NCBI GenBank assembly: GCA_032622095.1 | Contig: CP136061.1 | Span: forward strand, 260,740,077 to 260,804,076 | Direction of reading: 5' to 3' | Origin: Siphonodentalium dalli | Lineage: Eukaryota; Mollusca; Scaphopoda; Gadilida; Siphonodentaliidae | Length of the DNA stretch: 64,000 bases | Shown: one piece after another, positions 1 to 11,056 of the stretch | How positions within the stretch are numbered: position 1 is the stretch's first letter | How the letters are laid out: each line of letters opens with the position of its first letter | Notes under the pieces: generated by a model | The model's input: the letters and a program-made list of their open reading frames with translations, nothing else | Database searches by the model: none | Told to the model about the DNA's origin: nothing | Program-made: the position numbers and the translations under genes

Positions 1-779
1 GACATACACTTTATGAAATACTGCATAACAAAAAGAGCTGAACTGTCTCAGCACAAGCAATACACCCATATGAGATTTAAAACATTTATCTAGAAAACCA
101 CATCTCAACCTGGGCAGCATATCATTTTCCGGTGTGTCAGGGTGTGTTGTGTGTTTACAACTTCACTTTAACTAGCAACTTTTAAAAATATATAAAGTAA
201 ACACGCGTGCATTTCATGGATAAAAGCACATTACACAAAGTCCAGTGCAAAGTCTAAAATAAATAATTAGATAAAATATTTTTTTAAAGTTGTTTCACTG
301 GTTGTGTCAGCTGGTTGTGTTGATTTTTTGATGATAAATGTTTTTAATCTCATGAGTGTATTGCTTGTGCTCATAGTTATAATTTATTAGTATTGAGTTT
401 AACTGGTGGCGAAAGTACACCAAAGTTGGATGATGCTTGAAAAAACAGAATGGTCAAATTACGAATGACTGATAATTATTATATATGTTCATTCTAATTT
501 AACCATTCTCTGTTTCTCAACATCAGCCACCTTCACTGAACATTCTACACCCTGGTGTTTTTGCCTATAATGGCTCTCCAGCTTAATAAATTTCATTCAA
601 ATGTGACTGGAAAGGGGGGGGTCCCAAAACCATGAGTGAAAAAAAATATTTTGTTTGCACAAAGAGGGGGGAGTGGGGGCTCCAAAGTGCTGCAAAAAAA
701 CAATTCAGCGTTGTGTATGCACATTTTGTCCTGCCCCCCCCCCCCTGCCCATGTGGGATAATTTTGGGTGGTAAGTTTT
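1..779. other. AT-rich sequence without a recognised gene
   Basis: I see no conserved reading frame, RNA gene or terminal repeat here. Two G or C homopolymer runs lie at about 615-622 and 736-745. Short open frames across them are low-complexity and read equally well on both strands. Confidence 0.5.
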
Positions 780-990
780 TACCCAACAGTGAGGGGTACA
801 TTTCACCACACATTGGGGGTATAATTAACCCATTGAGGGGTAGATTTGAACCTTCTTGCAGGGTTATTTTGCCACCCATAGTGGGTATGATTAACCCATT
901 TGAGGAGTAGATTTGAACCTTCTTGCAGGGTTATTTCACCACCCATAGAGGGGTAGATTTGAACCTTCTTGTAGTGTTCTTGCAGCAATT
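780..990. repeat. short degenerate tandem repeat
   Basis: The phrase GTAGATTTGAACCTTCTTG recurs at about 839, 907 and 953, followed by variants of a block ending in CACCCATAG. Period is irregular (about 67 then 46 bases). Open frames across it on both strands are by-products of the repeat. Confidence 0.6.
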
Positions 991-1205
991 TTCTCACTTC
1001 AAAGTATACACAAGTTGTTTTTGGACATTCCACTGCATTTGACAATGCAAGGAGGTTTTCTTTCACTTTTGGAAGAAGAAAAACAAGCGGCAATGCCGTT
1101 TAAGCGGCCATAATATTAATCGGTTCAGTGTCAGTGAGTCAGAAATGCAACGAATTTAGGGAATCGGAAACCGAAAGCTGTCTAGCCTTGTCTTATATAT
1201 ATATA
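991..1205. other. no feature recognised, ends in TA microsatellite
   Basis: Plain sequence ending in a short TA run that borders the Helitron-like element starting at 1206. Confidence 0.4.
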
Positions 1206-1259
1206 CTAGCTGGGTACCCGTCCTGACGGGGAAAGTCGTTGTGTTGTTTTTTTTACACC

Positions 1260-1700
1260 AACACCCCGAAAATGGTGGAAATCGGCCCAGCGGATACCGA
1301 GATACAGGTTCAAGGTCATTTTAAAGGTCAAGGTCACGCTAAAAATGTTTGGCTACCCGAACCATCCCTACCCATCGGATCCTGAGATAGAGTCAAAGTC
1401 ACTCGAAGGTCAAGGTCACGCCGCACGGGCATCCGGTTGTGACGAAATTGCTCAGCGCCTCACACTACCCGTTTCCACCAACTTCGGTAAAAATCGGCTC
1501 AGCGGATCCCGAGATATAAGTTCAAGGTCACTCGAAGGTCAAGGTCACGCCGAACGGACAGACGGACATGCCCGCGTTACTCCTGAGGTCAACCTACACC
1601 AACAACCCGAAAATGGGGGAAATCGGCCCAGCGGATCCCGAGATGCGGTTTCAAGGTCATTTGAAAGGTCAATGTCACGTTGCACGGGCATCCGGGCGCG
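1260..1700 (+). repeat. tandem repeat rich in TCAAGGTCA boxes
   Basis: About four degenerate units of 110-150 bases carry AATCGGCCCAGCGGATCCCG followed by TCAAGGTCA boxes. Exact TCAAGGTCA occurs at 1310, 1328, 1410, 1522, 1539 and 1651, all on the plus strand. A 204-codon open frame (1345-1959) runs through the array; its translation is repetitive and matches no family I know, so I treat it as non-coding. Confidence 0.75.
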
Positions 1701-2458
1701 ACGAAAAGACTCGGCGCCGCACACTGCCCCCACATACCAAATTAGGTCGAAATCGGGCTGGGAAAATAGGGAAATCTGCATCTCACCAACACCCCAAAAA
1801 ATGTGCGTATTTTCGGGAGAACAGACTGGGAAAATAGGGAAATCTGCATCTCACCAACACAACAAAAAATGGTATAAGCAGATAATGTGCGTATTTTCGG
1901 GAGAACAGGCTGGGAAAATAGGGAAATCTACATTGGTGTTAACACATCGAAATACTTGAGATACAAATTGAGTGAGACTAAAACGCTCTCATTTTCAGCA
2001 CATATCGACTCAAAATGAAGCGATTGTTAGCAGATTATATACCTAAAATATAGGGTTTGTATAAGCAGAAAATGTGCGTATTTTTGGGAGAACAGACTGG
2101 GGAAATAGGCAAATCTGCATTGGTGTTAACACATCGAAATGCAACCTAAGTTGATATTAAGAAATCGATGACCTAAGTTGATATTAAGAAATCGATGGTA
2201 GCTTGGCGTGTGAATCAACCACATTGAGAAAGTTAGAATTGGTGCCAAGCAATATTGATATTTACAAATTGAGTGAATGGTTGCTTGGCGTGAGAAAGAG
2301 GCAAATGAATTGATCAGTCAGCCGGTAATCAGAATTTCAAGTGGGCGCCTAACAAAGTTAATATTTATAAATTGAGTGAATGGTTGCTTGGCTTGAGAAT
2401 GAGGCAAATTAATCGACCAGTCAGCAGGTAATAAAAATGTTCAAATTTTTCACAGTAT

Positions 2459-2970
2459 TAAGGCAATTTAGCACTGCGGCTCATTGTAAACTATAAAACA
2501 GTCTGAATGAATTCGCAATTTCAATGTAAATAAACCAAACGTCTGTTACACGGCTTTAACCAAAATTTTCGGCCTGTGGACAATGATGTTTTGAAGGTGA
2601 TTCTTCCGTCCACCATTCTCCGCAAACCAACCTCGAAGTCCCCTATCAGACGCTGATCTGAGAAGAACAGATACCACACTTTGATCTTAGCCAAAAGGCC
2701 GAGAAGCGTAACTGTACAGGACTTCGCACTAAGCGAGGCGTGGAAAATAAATGCTCATTGTAAACTAACAGTCAACAGTCTGAATTCACAAACTATAAAA
2801 CAGTCAACAGTCTGAATGAACAAAAAGAATGTCTGAAGTCGAAGCGTTGCGTCGAAAAGCAAAACCATCGCCAGTCTCATATACAGATACAGAGCGTTGT
2901 TAGGTTAACCAACCCGAAAATGGGATTAATAAAGAGCGTTAGTTGTAAGGCAATTTAGCACTGCGGCTCA
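2459..2970. repeat. direct repeats flanking the U2 fragment
   Basis: AAGGCAATTTAGCACTGCGG occurs at about 2460 and 2947, and a second phrase (CATTGTAAACTA, then CAGTCTGAATGAA) recurs at about 2484 and 2755-2820. The U2 piece sits between these copies, suggesting local duplication or insertion inside the carrier element. Confidence 0.6.
2643..2710 (-). pseudogene. U2 snRNA 5'-end fragment
   Basis: The minus strand reads CGCTTCTCGGCCTTTTGGCT from 2708, continuing through AAGATCAAAGTGTGGTATCT to TCTGATA near 2645. This is the 5' region of U2 snRNA: stem-loop I, the branch-point recognition region and stem-loop IIa. U2 pairs with intron branch sites through GTAGTA; here it reads GTGGTA. Downstream the sequence departs from U2: I find no Sm site and no 3' stem-loops. 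It is therefore a truncated copy lying inside Helitron-like copy A, not a working snRNA gene. It could be a retrocopy or the head of a snRNA-derived SINE. Confidence 0.85.
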
Positions 2971-3112
2971 GTGGAGCCGAATATATGAGTTTTGAAGGTG
3001 AATGTCACGCCGCACGAACAAACGGTGGGCCTATGTTGGTTCCCGGGTGATATTACGTGCCCGTACCAAGTTTCGTCGAAATCGGTCCAGCCGTTTTAGA
3101 GTCCATCGCGGC

Positions 3113-3116
<4 letters not shown>

Positions 3117-3140
<24 letters not shown>
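3117..3140. repeat. CA microsatellite
   Basis: CA run forming the TG tract near the 5' end of Helitron-like copy A on the minus strand. Confidence 0.9.
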
Positions 3141-3144
<4 letters not shown>

Positions 3145-3994
3145 TTCCTCAAATATATATTAGATATATTATGTAAACATTGTTTTCTAAAAAGTGGTAT
3201 AGGAAGCTATATAATCAATAAAACTTAGCATCCACGAGATGTCCAAATTCCCACTCTTTCAGAACGGACTGGACAAATTGGTCCCCATTGCAATTGGTGA
3301 TATCCCGTAGAGAAAATTATCCGAGTTTCAAGTTAGGTAAGCCTAAACATAACAAATACTCCGCCGTATGATGTGGCGCTCTATTCTTCCCGGAGTTCGC
3401 TTGGCGGTAATTGTAAGATCGGTTTACGGTTGCATATTACATTTTTTGTCTATATCTGTCACAATTTGTGATTTTTGTTCTGTTCTTCCCTCGATAAGAT
3501 CCCCGGAAACAGTCGAACGGTGCTCGATTGTAATCGGTAAATCTCCACTGGCTAAGAATCCAGATGTACAGGAGGGATAACTCTAAATTCACGCAGCACA
3601 ACTTTTACCTAACTAATTTAACCATATATATGATCATCTTATCAATAAAAACTAGATTTTAAATATTTATTTTAACTTGTATAAATGTGAAAAAAGGAAG
3701 GATATCCTGAACAGAACATAAAAGAACACAACGTTAGAATAACATTGCGTTAGTCTCTGGTGAAAATCATTGAGAATTTACTTACGAACACCACGACATA
3801 CTAAAACTATATTAGAGTAGTGTTCATAAAAACTGTGTGAGGTATTTAAGTTTGATGGTGTGTTTAAAAGTGTGTTCTTTTATTAATTTCATATACCCGG
3901 TACATTTCAATTTGAACAAAAATTAAATACTAGCCTACAACTTATAGTTAGACTAGACTCCTGGTTCAACTCAAGCATGCACTGATCCTGAAAT

Positions 3995-4850
3995 GGCCCT
4001 TTTCACATTTATTATTTAGTTGTGCTTAAGCGCAAATATGTCTATCAATTTATTGCGCTTAAGCACAATCATTTGCGCTTAAGTGCAAATACATAACACT
4101 CCCTTACTTCCCTCTGATTGTGAATGATTGAGTCCATCTCATAGTATATTATTATGGGCCCATAGTAATAGCCCCATACAGACTCGAAGTTGAAGAAAAA
4201 ACATATTTCCATATGCATATCAGCATCGATATATCTCTGTCCCTGTACCAATAATGTGTGCCTCCCACCAGAGCTCTAGTATATTTTATTAAAGGGGCAT
4301 CTCCTGCACAGATATATACCATGTCCATGGCCATAAAAGGGGAACCAGGGGCTTGCTTCCCTCATATGGTGTACGTATTGACTTGAAATAGGGGGAAAAC
4401 CACTATTTTCATATTATCAACATCCCTGTCCCCAAGAATCTGTGTCTCCATCCCATAGATCTAGTATATTTTATAAATGAGACATATCCTGCACAGATCT
4501 ATACCATTTCCATGGTCATAAAAGGGATCTAGGGGTTACTGGGGGATTGCTTCTCTCATATGGTGGCCTATAGTATGTAGACTTGAGTGATGTGTTTAGG
4601 CCTGTGCCAATTAAAATTAATTCAGGGGGGGGGGGTCAATGAATATTAATTTTTATTTGCGATTAAGCGCAAATGATTTGACATTAAGCGTAAATGATTT
4701 TTGTTTAAGCGCAATTGATTAACGCTTAAGCATAAATATTTACGCTTAAGCATAAATATTTGCGCTCAAGCAAAAATGATAGAAGTTATTTGCAATTAAG
4801 CGCAAATATTTGCGCTTACGCGTAAATAAATAATAAATATGAAAAGGGCC
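3995..4850. mobile_element. foldback element with GCGCTTAAGCGC palindrome array
   Basis: Ends are inverted copies of GGCCCTTTTCACATTTATTA. Both terminal zones are made of repeats of the palindrome TTTGCGCTTAAGCGCAAA and variants (4020-4095 and 4655-4825). The centre holds a direct duplication of about 185 bases (about 4260-4390 and 4448-4590, sharing TCTAGTATATTTTAT and CATAAAAGG). A second, reduced copy lies at 44751-45105. Confidence 0.75.
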
Positions 4851-4869
4851 TTCCATAACTATCACCGCC

Positions 4870-5290
4870 TTTCGTTCAGTTGGGTACCCAGCTTTTATAA
4901 CAAATTTCAGTTGGGTACCCAGCTTTTATAAAATTTACATTTGGGTATCGGTACCCAAATTTATGAAAGTAACCCGCAGGACCTATGTCCTGTGCCTACA
5001 TTTCTTCTCTCCGCTATTGTCAAGCTACAGGAGCCTGGAATTTGGTCAAAAACCCTCTTTTATTGGCGGAACCAGCACCCGGGACCGCAGGTTCCGCCAA
5101 TAAAAGAGGGTTTTTGACCAAAGTCCAGGCTCCTGTGGTCAAACATATCGTGGTGAATATATATCATACATAAACAAGTATTCACAAATTTAACAGGTTC
5201 ATTTAAAAAACTGATGGCAATCACTAATTAAATTACATTCTGTGTGAGATTTCATAAAGCTGGGTAGTGGGGCACCCAAGTTTGGTCACC
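4870..5290. repeat. palindromic block with GGGTACCC motifs
   Basis: TTGGGTACCCAGCTTTTATA occurs twice at about 4876-4930, and the inverted form ATAAAGCTGGGTA at about 5257. The hairpin at 5027-5136 is in the middle. It looks like a small terminal-inverted-repeat element whose ends I cannot place exactly. Confidence 0.45.
5027..5136. repeat. long hairpin, about 46-bp arms
   Basis: The left arm (5027-5073) begins ACAGGAGCCTGGA and runs through CCCTCTTTTATTGGCGG. The right arm (5090-5136) is its near-perfect reverse complement. The 16-base loop contains CACCCGGGA. A short open frame spans both arms but is a by-product. Confidence 0.9.
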
Positions 5291-5712
5291 CAAAAGATCC
5301 ATATGAAGTTTGGCAACTTTGGTGACGATCGGATGTGGTCTGTATAGGGACCAGGGTTAGTCGCCATATGAACGGCAGTTACGCCACACCATCAAACTCG
5401 ATTACCTCACATAGTTTTTTATGAACCCTTCTCCAAAATAGTTTTGGTATATCGTGGTGTAAATTCTCACTGATTTTTCCCCGAGACTGACGCAGCGTTA
5501 TTCTAAAGTTGTCACTGTTTTTTTCTGTTCAATTCAGAATATCCCTCCTTTTTCATATTGATACAAGTTAAAATATATATTTAAAACCTAGTTTTTATTG
5601 GTAAGATTATCATTTATACGGTTAAATTATTTAGGTAAAAGTTGTGTTGCGTTGTTATGTTTAGAGTTACCTGACTTGGAAGTGGGATAATTTTCTCTAT
5701 GGGATATTACCA

Positions 5713-5860
5713 ACTGCTCCGCCATTATCTTACCAAAATGCGTCACTTGTATAGCGCTTTTTGATTGGTTAATATATAATTGCCCTCTTCTGGTGGGGCG
5801 AAAATTCGCCCCACATTGAGAGGGTACATGTTAGTCAAAGAACACAAGGATAATGCCTAA
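5713..5860. other. no gene; small palindrome
   Basis: Only the short palindrome TGGGGCGAAAATTCGCCCCA near 5793-5812 stands out. Confidence 0.4.
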
Positions 5861-6000
5861 GGCCCGTTCCAAACGACGGATTTTTGTCGACTCGAATCTA
5901 ATTGTATTAAATCCGTCGGTGATGCGTCTGCGGTCGATTTTGTTACAGACGGACGCATCTTTGTCGCGTCGAATCTAATACATCGGTCGATTTATTTAAA
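5861..6000. mobile_element. partial inverted-repeat element (AAGGCCCGTTCC end)
   Basis: The start AAGGCCCGTTCCAAACGACG continues with GACTCGAATCTAAT. The same end, inverted, closes the copy at 25118-25334. The opposite end is not clear here. Confidence 0.5.
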
Positions 6001-6110
6001 AGTGGATTCCCGGTTACCGTCAAAAATTGGTCACGCGTAGATATAGAGGCCTATATATACCGGTATATGTTATACATATATATACTAAAATACAGTATAA
6101 ATTATGTATG

Positions 6111-6146
<36 letters not shown>
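6001..6146. repeat. TA microsatellite zone
   Basis: TATGTA and TA dinucleotide runs at 6052-6146, the insertion site of Helitron-like copy B. Confidence 0.8.
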
Positions 6147-6149
<3 letters not shown>

Positions 6150-6869
6150 ATTATATATTTTGGAAGATCTGTGTGTCTGTGTGTGTTTGTGTGTGTGTGT
6201 GTGATCGCGATGGACTCGAAAACGACCGACCCGATTTCGATGAAACTTGGTATGTGGGGGTATTTTCTGTCGGGAAGTGGCATAGGCCTATTAATTTTCA
6301 GATCCGAGCTCAACTTTTCACGTGCCGAGGTCAAATCTGTTTTTACGCCGTTTTGCGCTAATATATTTCAGTTCGGTGCTCACAAATCGATTCGATATAG
6401 CGCGAATAATAAATTGCCAGTCATATAATTTGCACGGTTAGAATCTGTGGCGCTTCATCTTTCCAATGATGTATCACACGCCTGTGTACGTTTAAAGTTT
6501 CTACCTTAATTATCGGGAAGAACGCAGGACCATGCTTCGCTCATCGAAAAACATTGCGTAAATATATTACGCCATCAACAGATCGTGACGTGATCGCGTT
6601 AACTCTTAACCGGCCGATGTCGCGTTAACTCATCACCGGCCGAGGTATCCGCAAATGACATTGGGCTATATATCTCGGAAACTGGTGGAGCTATGTACTT
6701 GAAATTTGGTATGTGAATGTATCTTGCCCCGGATACGAATTGTATCGGGTCGCCGAGCCCGTGCGACGCCAGCTTCGCGCATGCGCAGACCAGATCTCGA
6801 AAACGGGTGGAGCTATCGACTTGAAATTTGGTTTTTGAATAGCCCGGACGAAGTCGGGTCACCTTCTAG
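6147..6869 (+). mobile_element. Helitron-like element, copy B
   Basis: It starts TCTATTATATATTTTGG after a flanking A, has a TG tract at 6172-6202, then GCGATGGACTCGAAAACG, and ends with the hairpin CCCGGAC-GAA-GTCGGG, TCACCTT and CTAG before a T. It is nearly identical to copy D on the opposite strand. At 723 bp with no enzyme domain it is non-autonomous. Open frames in it come from the microsatellites and the repeat body. Confidence 0.8.
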
Positions 6870-6881
6870 TATATATATATA

Positions 6882-6902
6882 TCTATTATATATTTTGGAA
6901 GA

Positions 6903-6938
<36 letters not shown>

Positions 6939-7455
6939 CGCGATGGACTCGAACACGGCTGGACCGATTTCGACCAAACTTGGTACGGACACGTAATTCG
7001 ACCCGGGAACGAACATGGGCCTATTGATTTTCAGATCCGAGGTCAACTTTTCACGTGCCGAGGTCAAATCTGTTTTTACGCTGTGTTATGGGACTTTCAT
7101 TTGAGTTCGGTGCTTACAAATCGATTCGAAACAGCGCGAATAATAAAATGCCAATCATAATAATGACACTGTGAGAATCTTTCGTGTTTCCTCTTTCCAA
7201 CGATATATAATGCGTATGTATCCGTTTTAGTTATCTGCCTCAATTATCAACAAAAAGTGGTACTATCTTCCATCAGGATAAAAACAATGCGTAACTTCTA
7301 TGACGTCGTTAGAGGTCATACCGTTAGATCACGTTAACGCTTAACCGGCCGATGCTTTTGACTGTTTCAGACGTCTTGGCGATATCTCGGGCACCGATGG
7401 TAATTTATCTTTACGTTGAAACTTGATAATTAATGAGCGTGTGTATATGAGGCGC
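6882..7455 (+). mobile_element. Helitron-like element, copy C (diverged, no 3' end)
   Basis: It shares the 5' end (TCTATTATATATTTTGGAAG, TG tract, GCGATGGACTCGAACACGG) and a diverged body with copies B and D (for example ACAAATCGATTCG and GCGCGAATAATAAA). The CTAG end with its hairpin is missing, so it is truncated or a relative with another 3' end. The right boundary is approximate. Confidence 0.65.
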
Positions 7456-7478
7456 GTTTATATATATATATATATATA

Positions 7479-8125
7479 CTAGAAGGTGACCCGACTTCGT
7501 CCGGGCTATTCAAAAACCAAATTTCAAGTCGATAGCTCCACCCGTTTCCTAGATCTGGTCTGCGCATGCGCGAAGCTGGCGTCGCACGGGCTCGGCGACC
7601 CGATAAAATTCGTATCCGGGGCAAGATACATTCACATACCAAATTTAAAGTCGATAGCTCCACCCGTTTCAGAGATATATAACTCAATGTCATTTGCGGA
7701 TACCTCGGCCGGTGATGAGTTAACGCGACATCGGCCGGTTAAGAGTTAACGCGATCACGTCACGATCTGTTGATGGCGTAATATATTTACGCAATGTTTT
7801 CCGATGAGCTAAGCATTGTCCTGCGTTCTTCCCGATAATTAAGGTAGAAACTGTGATACATCATTGGAAAGATGAAGCGCCACAGATTCTAACCGTGCAA
7901 ATTATATGACTGGCAATTTATTATTCGCGCTATATCGAATCGATTTGTGAGCACCGAACTGAAATATATTAGCGCAAAACGGCGTATAAACAGATTTGAC
8001 CTCGGCACGTGAAAAGTTGACCTCGGATCTGAAAATGAATAGGCCTATGCCACTTCCCGACAGAAAATACCCCCACATACCAAGTTTCATCGAAATCGGG
8101 TCGGTCGTTTTCGAGTCCATCGCGA

Positions 8126-8193
<68 letters not shown>

Positions 8194-8216
8194 ACAGATC
8201 TTCCAAAATATATAAT

Positions 8217-8219
<3 letters not shown>
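7479..8219 (-). mobile_element. Helitron-like element, copy D
   Basis: On the minus strand it starts TCTATTATATATTTTGG at 8219, has a TG tract (8127-8188), and ends with the GTCGGG hairpin and CTAG at 7479. The body is nearly identical to copy B, so B and D form an inverted pair with about 720-bp arms around copy C. No protein domain is visible. Confidence 0.8.

Positions 8220-8278
<59 letters not shown>
8220..8278. repeat. TA microsatellite
   Basis: Near-pure AT dinucleotide run of about 58 bases beside copy D. Confidence 0.95.
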
Positions 8279-8283
<5 letters not shown>

Positions 8284-8427
8284 ACTGCAGCGCGAATATA
8301 TGTGCTCATGTATATGAGGATGTATATAGTACATGCAGGTATATAATATACTATAATAGGCGCTACAAATAAATGTTATATCATGCAACCAATTGCCATC
8401 TATATATGTGTATACCATGCATGTAAA

Positions 8428-9130
8428 TACCGGTATACAATAATTATTATAAATCAGAGACTACCACCCCGTACCACTTATAATAAGGATTACCGGAATA
8501 TATTAATTATTATAAATCATAGGCTACCACCCTATATCCTTTATAATAAGAATACCGGTATATATGAATTATTATAATTCATAGGCTACTATCCATACCC
8601 CTCATAATAAGTAATACCGGTTTATATGAATTATTATAAATCTGAGGCTACCACTCTGCCGCTTATAATAAGGAATACCGGAATATATTAATTATTATAA
8701 ATCATAGGCTGCCACCCTATATTCTTTATAATAAGGAATACCGTTATCTATGAATATTATAAATCATAGGCTACTATCCCTACCCCTCATAATAAGTAAT
8801 ACCGGTATATATAAATTATTATAAATCATAGGCTACCACTCTGCCCCTTATAATAAGTAATACCGGAGTGTATGAATTATTATAGATAAGATGTTACCAC
8901 CCATATACCCATCATAACAAGTAATGCCGGTATATATGAATTATTATTAATCAGTGGTACCACCCCTACCCCTTATAATAAGTAATACCGGTATATATTA
9001 ATTATTATACATCAGAGACTACCACCCCTATCCCTTACAATAAGGAATATCGGTCTATATGAATTATTATAAATCAGTTGCTACAACCCATATCCCTTAT
9101 ACCGGTATATATGAATTATTATAAATCATT
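8428..9130. repeat. 62-bp tandem array with 186-bp higher-order unit
   Basis: Twelve units are marked by ACCGG or a variant at about 8430, 8492, 8554, 8616, 8677, 8740, 8801, 8862, 8927, 8988, 9050 and 9101. Each has ATTATTATAAATCATAGGCT followed by ACCACCC and TTATAATAAG. Units 2, 3 and 4 resemble units 5, 6 and 7 respectively more than their neighbours, so a three-unit repeat of about 186 bases was duplicated. Confidence 0.9.
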
Positions 9131-9300
9131 GATAATATATCCATTATAAGATGTGAGTCAGTGACATGCCATGTTCGTTGAGAAATCAAACTGCCATAAT
9201 AATTAAATTTTTCACAATGTTACCTAAGCAATTCTTATAGCGCCCGCTCTCCCGCGGCGAAGCCGCGGAAGCGAAGCGACCAGGGTATACGTATGCGAAT
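9131..9300 (-). other. GC-rich hairpin, possible transposon end
   Basis: On the minus strand the hairpin CCGCGGCTTCGCCGCGG (9252-9268) is followed by 11 bases and CTAT. The layout resembles a Helitron 3' end but the last base differs from CTAG and I cannot find a matching 5' end. Confidence 0.3.
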
Positions 9301-11056
9301 ATGAGATATATACTAATCGACTTTTTCGGCCAATCTAAACATAGATAAAATTACCTAAAATGGATAATTTATTCATAACTGAAGGGTCAGCCAGGGTCAG
9401 CGGAGTCCAAAATTCTATTGTTGGCAACGGCCGCCATTTTGTTTTGATTAATTCCCACCTCGATCAGCCTCGATCGGCAGCGAAGTTAGTGTACCGGTAA
9501 TTTATCAAAATGACCAAGAGCGAAAACTTTGATAAATAATTCTTGTCGGCACATGTTAGTTATACATGTACTTCATTATATATGGGCAAATAATGTCTTT
9601 AATACAAGCCAAAGATATTAAAAATTGTGAATCTGAGCACTGAAGTTTAACAAAAAGTGAAATAATCAAATTGCATGAACAAATTTTGTTTACATATTTT
9701 ATAAAAATATTAAAAATATTTGCCCCGAAAGAGGATTTTAGAGGCCCCACTGGGTGTTTAGATATTTTCTTCAATTTTCTATCGGTGTTTCCGCCTAAAA
9801 GTTGGATGGAATATTCTCAAAGTGCAAAGCCGACAAACGAAAACTATAAGTTCCGATAGATTGATAGGTCGCAGAGTCCTTTTAAATAAATCGAATTCAT
9901 CATAGATTCAATACAACTTTAGTGTGTACCCAAATCAAATATTGGGTGATGAGGCATGGGTCGAGACATAATATAGTTCCAAAGATATTAACTATTTTAA
10001 GCCATTTGATTCATTGATGGTGTGAACCAATCCAATCATGTTATTGATAATGGCTTGTATATCATGTATTTCTATTCACAACGAGCGAAAGAAATATGAG
10101 TTTGTAACTTTGTTGCTTGATAAGTTTGTAATGTATCAGTACGCACACAAAAAATGCGTGCACGGTGCAGACATGTTTCGCCGCTCAACATTCACACTGA
10201 AAACTTGTTAAATAACTCAACACCTACGATTATGAATAGAGACATTACCTCCCTCGATATGTCGCTCGTAAGCTGACTTCCGGTATTAAAAAAAAGGCGT
10301 CCCGACCATGGAACCGGAGCGGGGTGTTGCAATCTATGGAATCACATGACACTCGATCTGTATAGATATTTCTGGATTTCGCGCTAAAACGAAATCCGAA
10401 TAAATAAGCTATCATTTAGTGCTCAAATAAATAACCGGGATCAATTAGAACATGATAAAAGTATTATTCGAAAATTACGCGGACACAGTAATTGGGGTTC
10501 AATGCAGTGAACGTGGATAACAAGTAATGTTTGAGACAGAAAAAAAAATGATTTACCTGCTGCGCTCTCATCGGCCAACCGCTAGTATGCCCGGTAAAAG
10601 TTAATGGCGAACCAAATTTTATAGTAGCTATAAATAGACAAGGGTCCGTTTCACTGAATAGTTCGTTTTGAATAGTTCTCACTTCCGCGTTAGATCCAGA
10701 TCTGAAGCGTGCACGTTTTCGCGAACGGGACGCTTTTTACGAAGCAAAAGCTATAAGAAGAATATATTGCACTTGTTTATTTTGTGGTAGGTGGAGCTAA
10801 ACATTGAATACGTATATTCTGAGTCCCATGGCCTTGTTCCAATTGTCTCCGACACAACTTATCAATTGTTGTGATTACCGTTATATCAGTTTCACACCTG
10901 AGTACCTGGTCAAAACAGCTGATCCCTACACGTGTTAGATTATATTTGATTTTGTTAGCAGCAATAAACACGTTGAAAGTATAACATTATGTGAATATAA
11001 ACTGTATGTATAACATAAGTAAAAGTGGTTTATATATATTATACTGTGTGCATTCA
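9301..11056. other. AT-rich sequence without a recognised gene
   Basis: Short open frames only (the longest is 72 codons). None shows a recognisable domain. No tandem or inverted repeat stands out. Confidence 0.45.

Larger units (their letters stand above)
1206..3154 (-). mobile_element. Helitron-like element, copy A (non-autonomous)
   Basis: Read on the minus strand it starts with TC next to a flanking A, passes through a TG microsatellite and a block matching the other copies at 6.1-8.2 kb (GCGATGGACTC, then ACCGATTTCGACGAAACTTG), and ends with the hairpin CCCGTC-AG-GACGGG, a short spacer and CTAG followed by T. TC start, subterminal 3' hairpin, CTAG end and insertion between A and T are the accepted Helitron hallmarks. 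No Rep or helicase domain is visible, so it would need proteins from elsewhere. It holds a tandem-repeat block (1260-1700) and a U2 snRNA fragment (2643-2710). The 1.95 kb length assumes that both ends belong to one insertion. Confidence 0.7.
3285..5712. mobile_element. long-inverted-repeat element, nested by others
   Basis: The left arm (about 3285-3876) and right arm (about 5352-5712) are diverged reverse complements: the left has GATATCCCGTAGAGAAAATT, and the right complements it at about 5680-5705. The left arm carries about 240 extra bases (3354-3590) absent from the right. The interior holds a foldback element (3995-4850) and a second palindromic block (4870-5290). No transposase frame is visible. 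No target duplication could be settled. Confidence 0.6.

Noticed and set aside
1345-1959. Longest open frame in the window (204 codons)
   Set aside because: It runs through a tandem repeat, its translation is repetitive with no known domain, and the minus strand is open too.
2643-2710. Functional U2 snRNA gene
   Set aside because: Only the 5' third is present, the branch-point recognition stretch is changed, and no Sm site or 3' stem-loops follow.
6020-8418. Cluster of open frames of up to 149 codons
   Set aside because: They consist of TA and TG microsatellite translations (Tyr-Ile and Cys-Val runs) plus the Helitron-like body.
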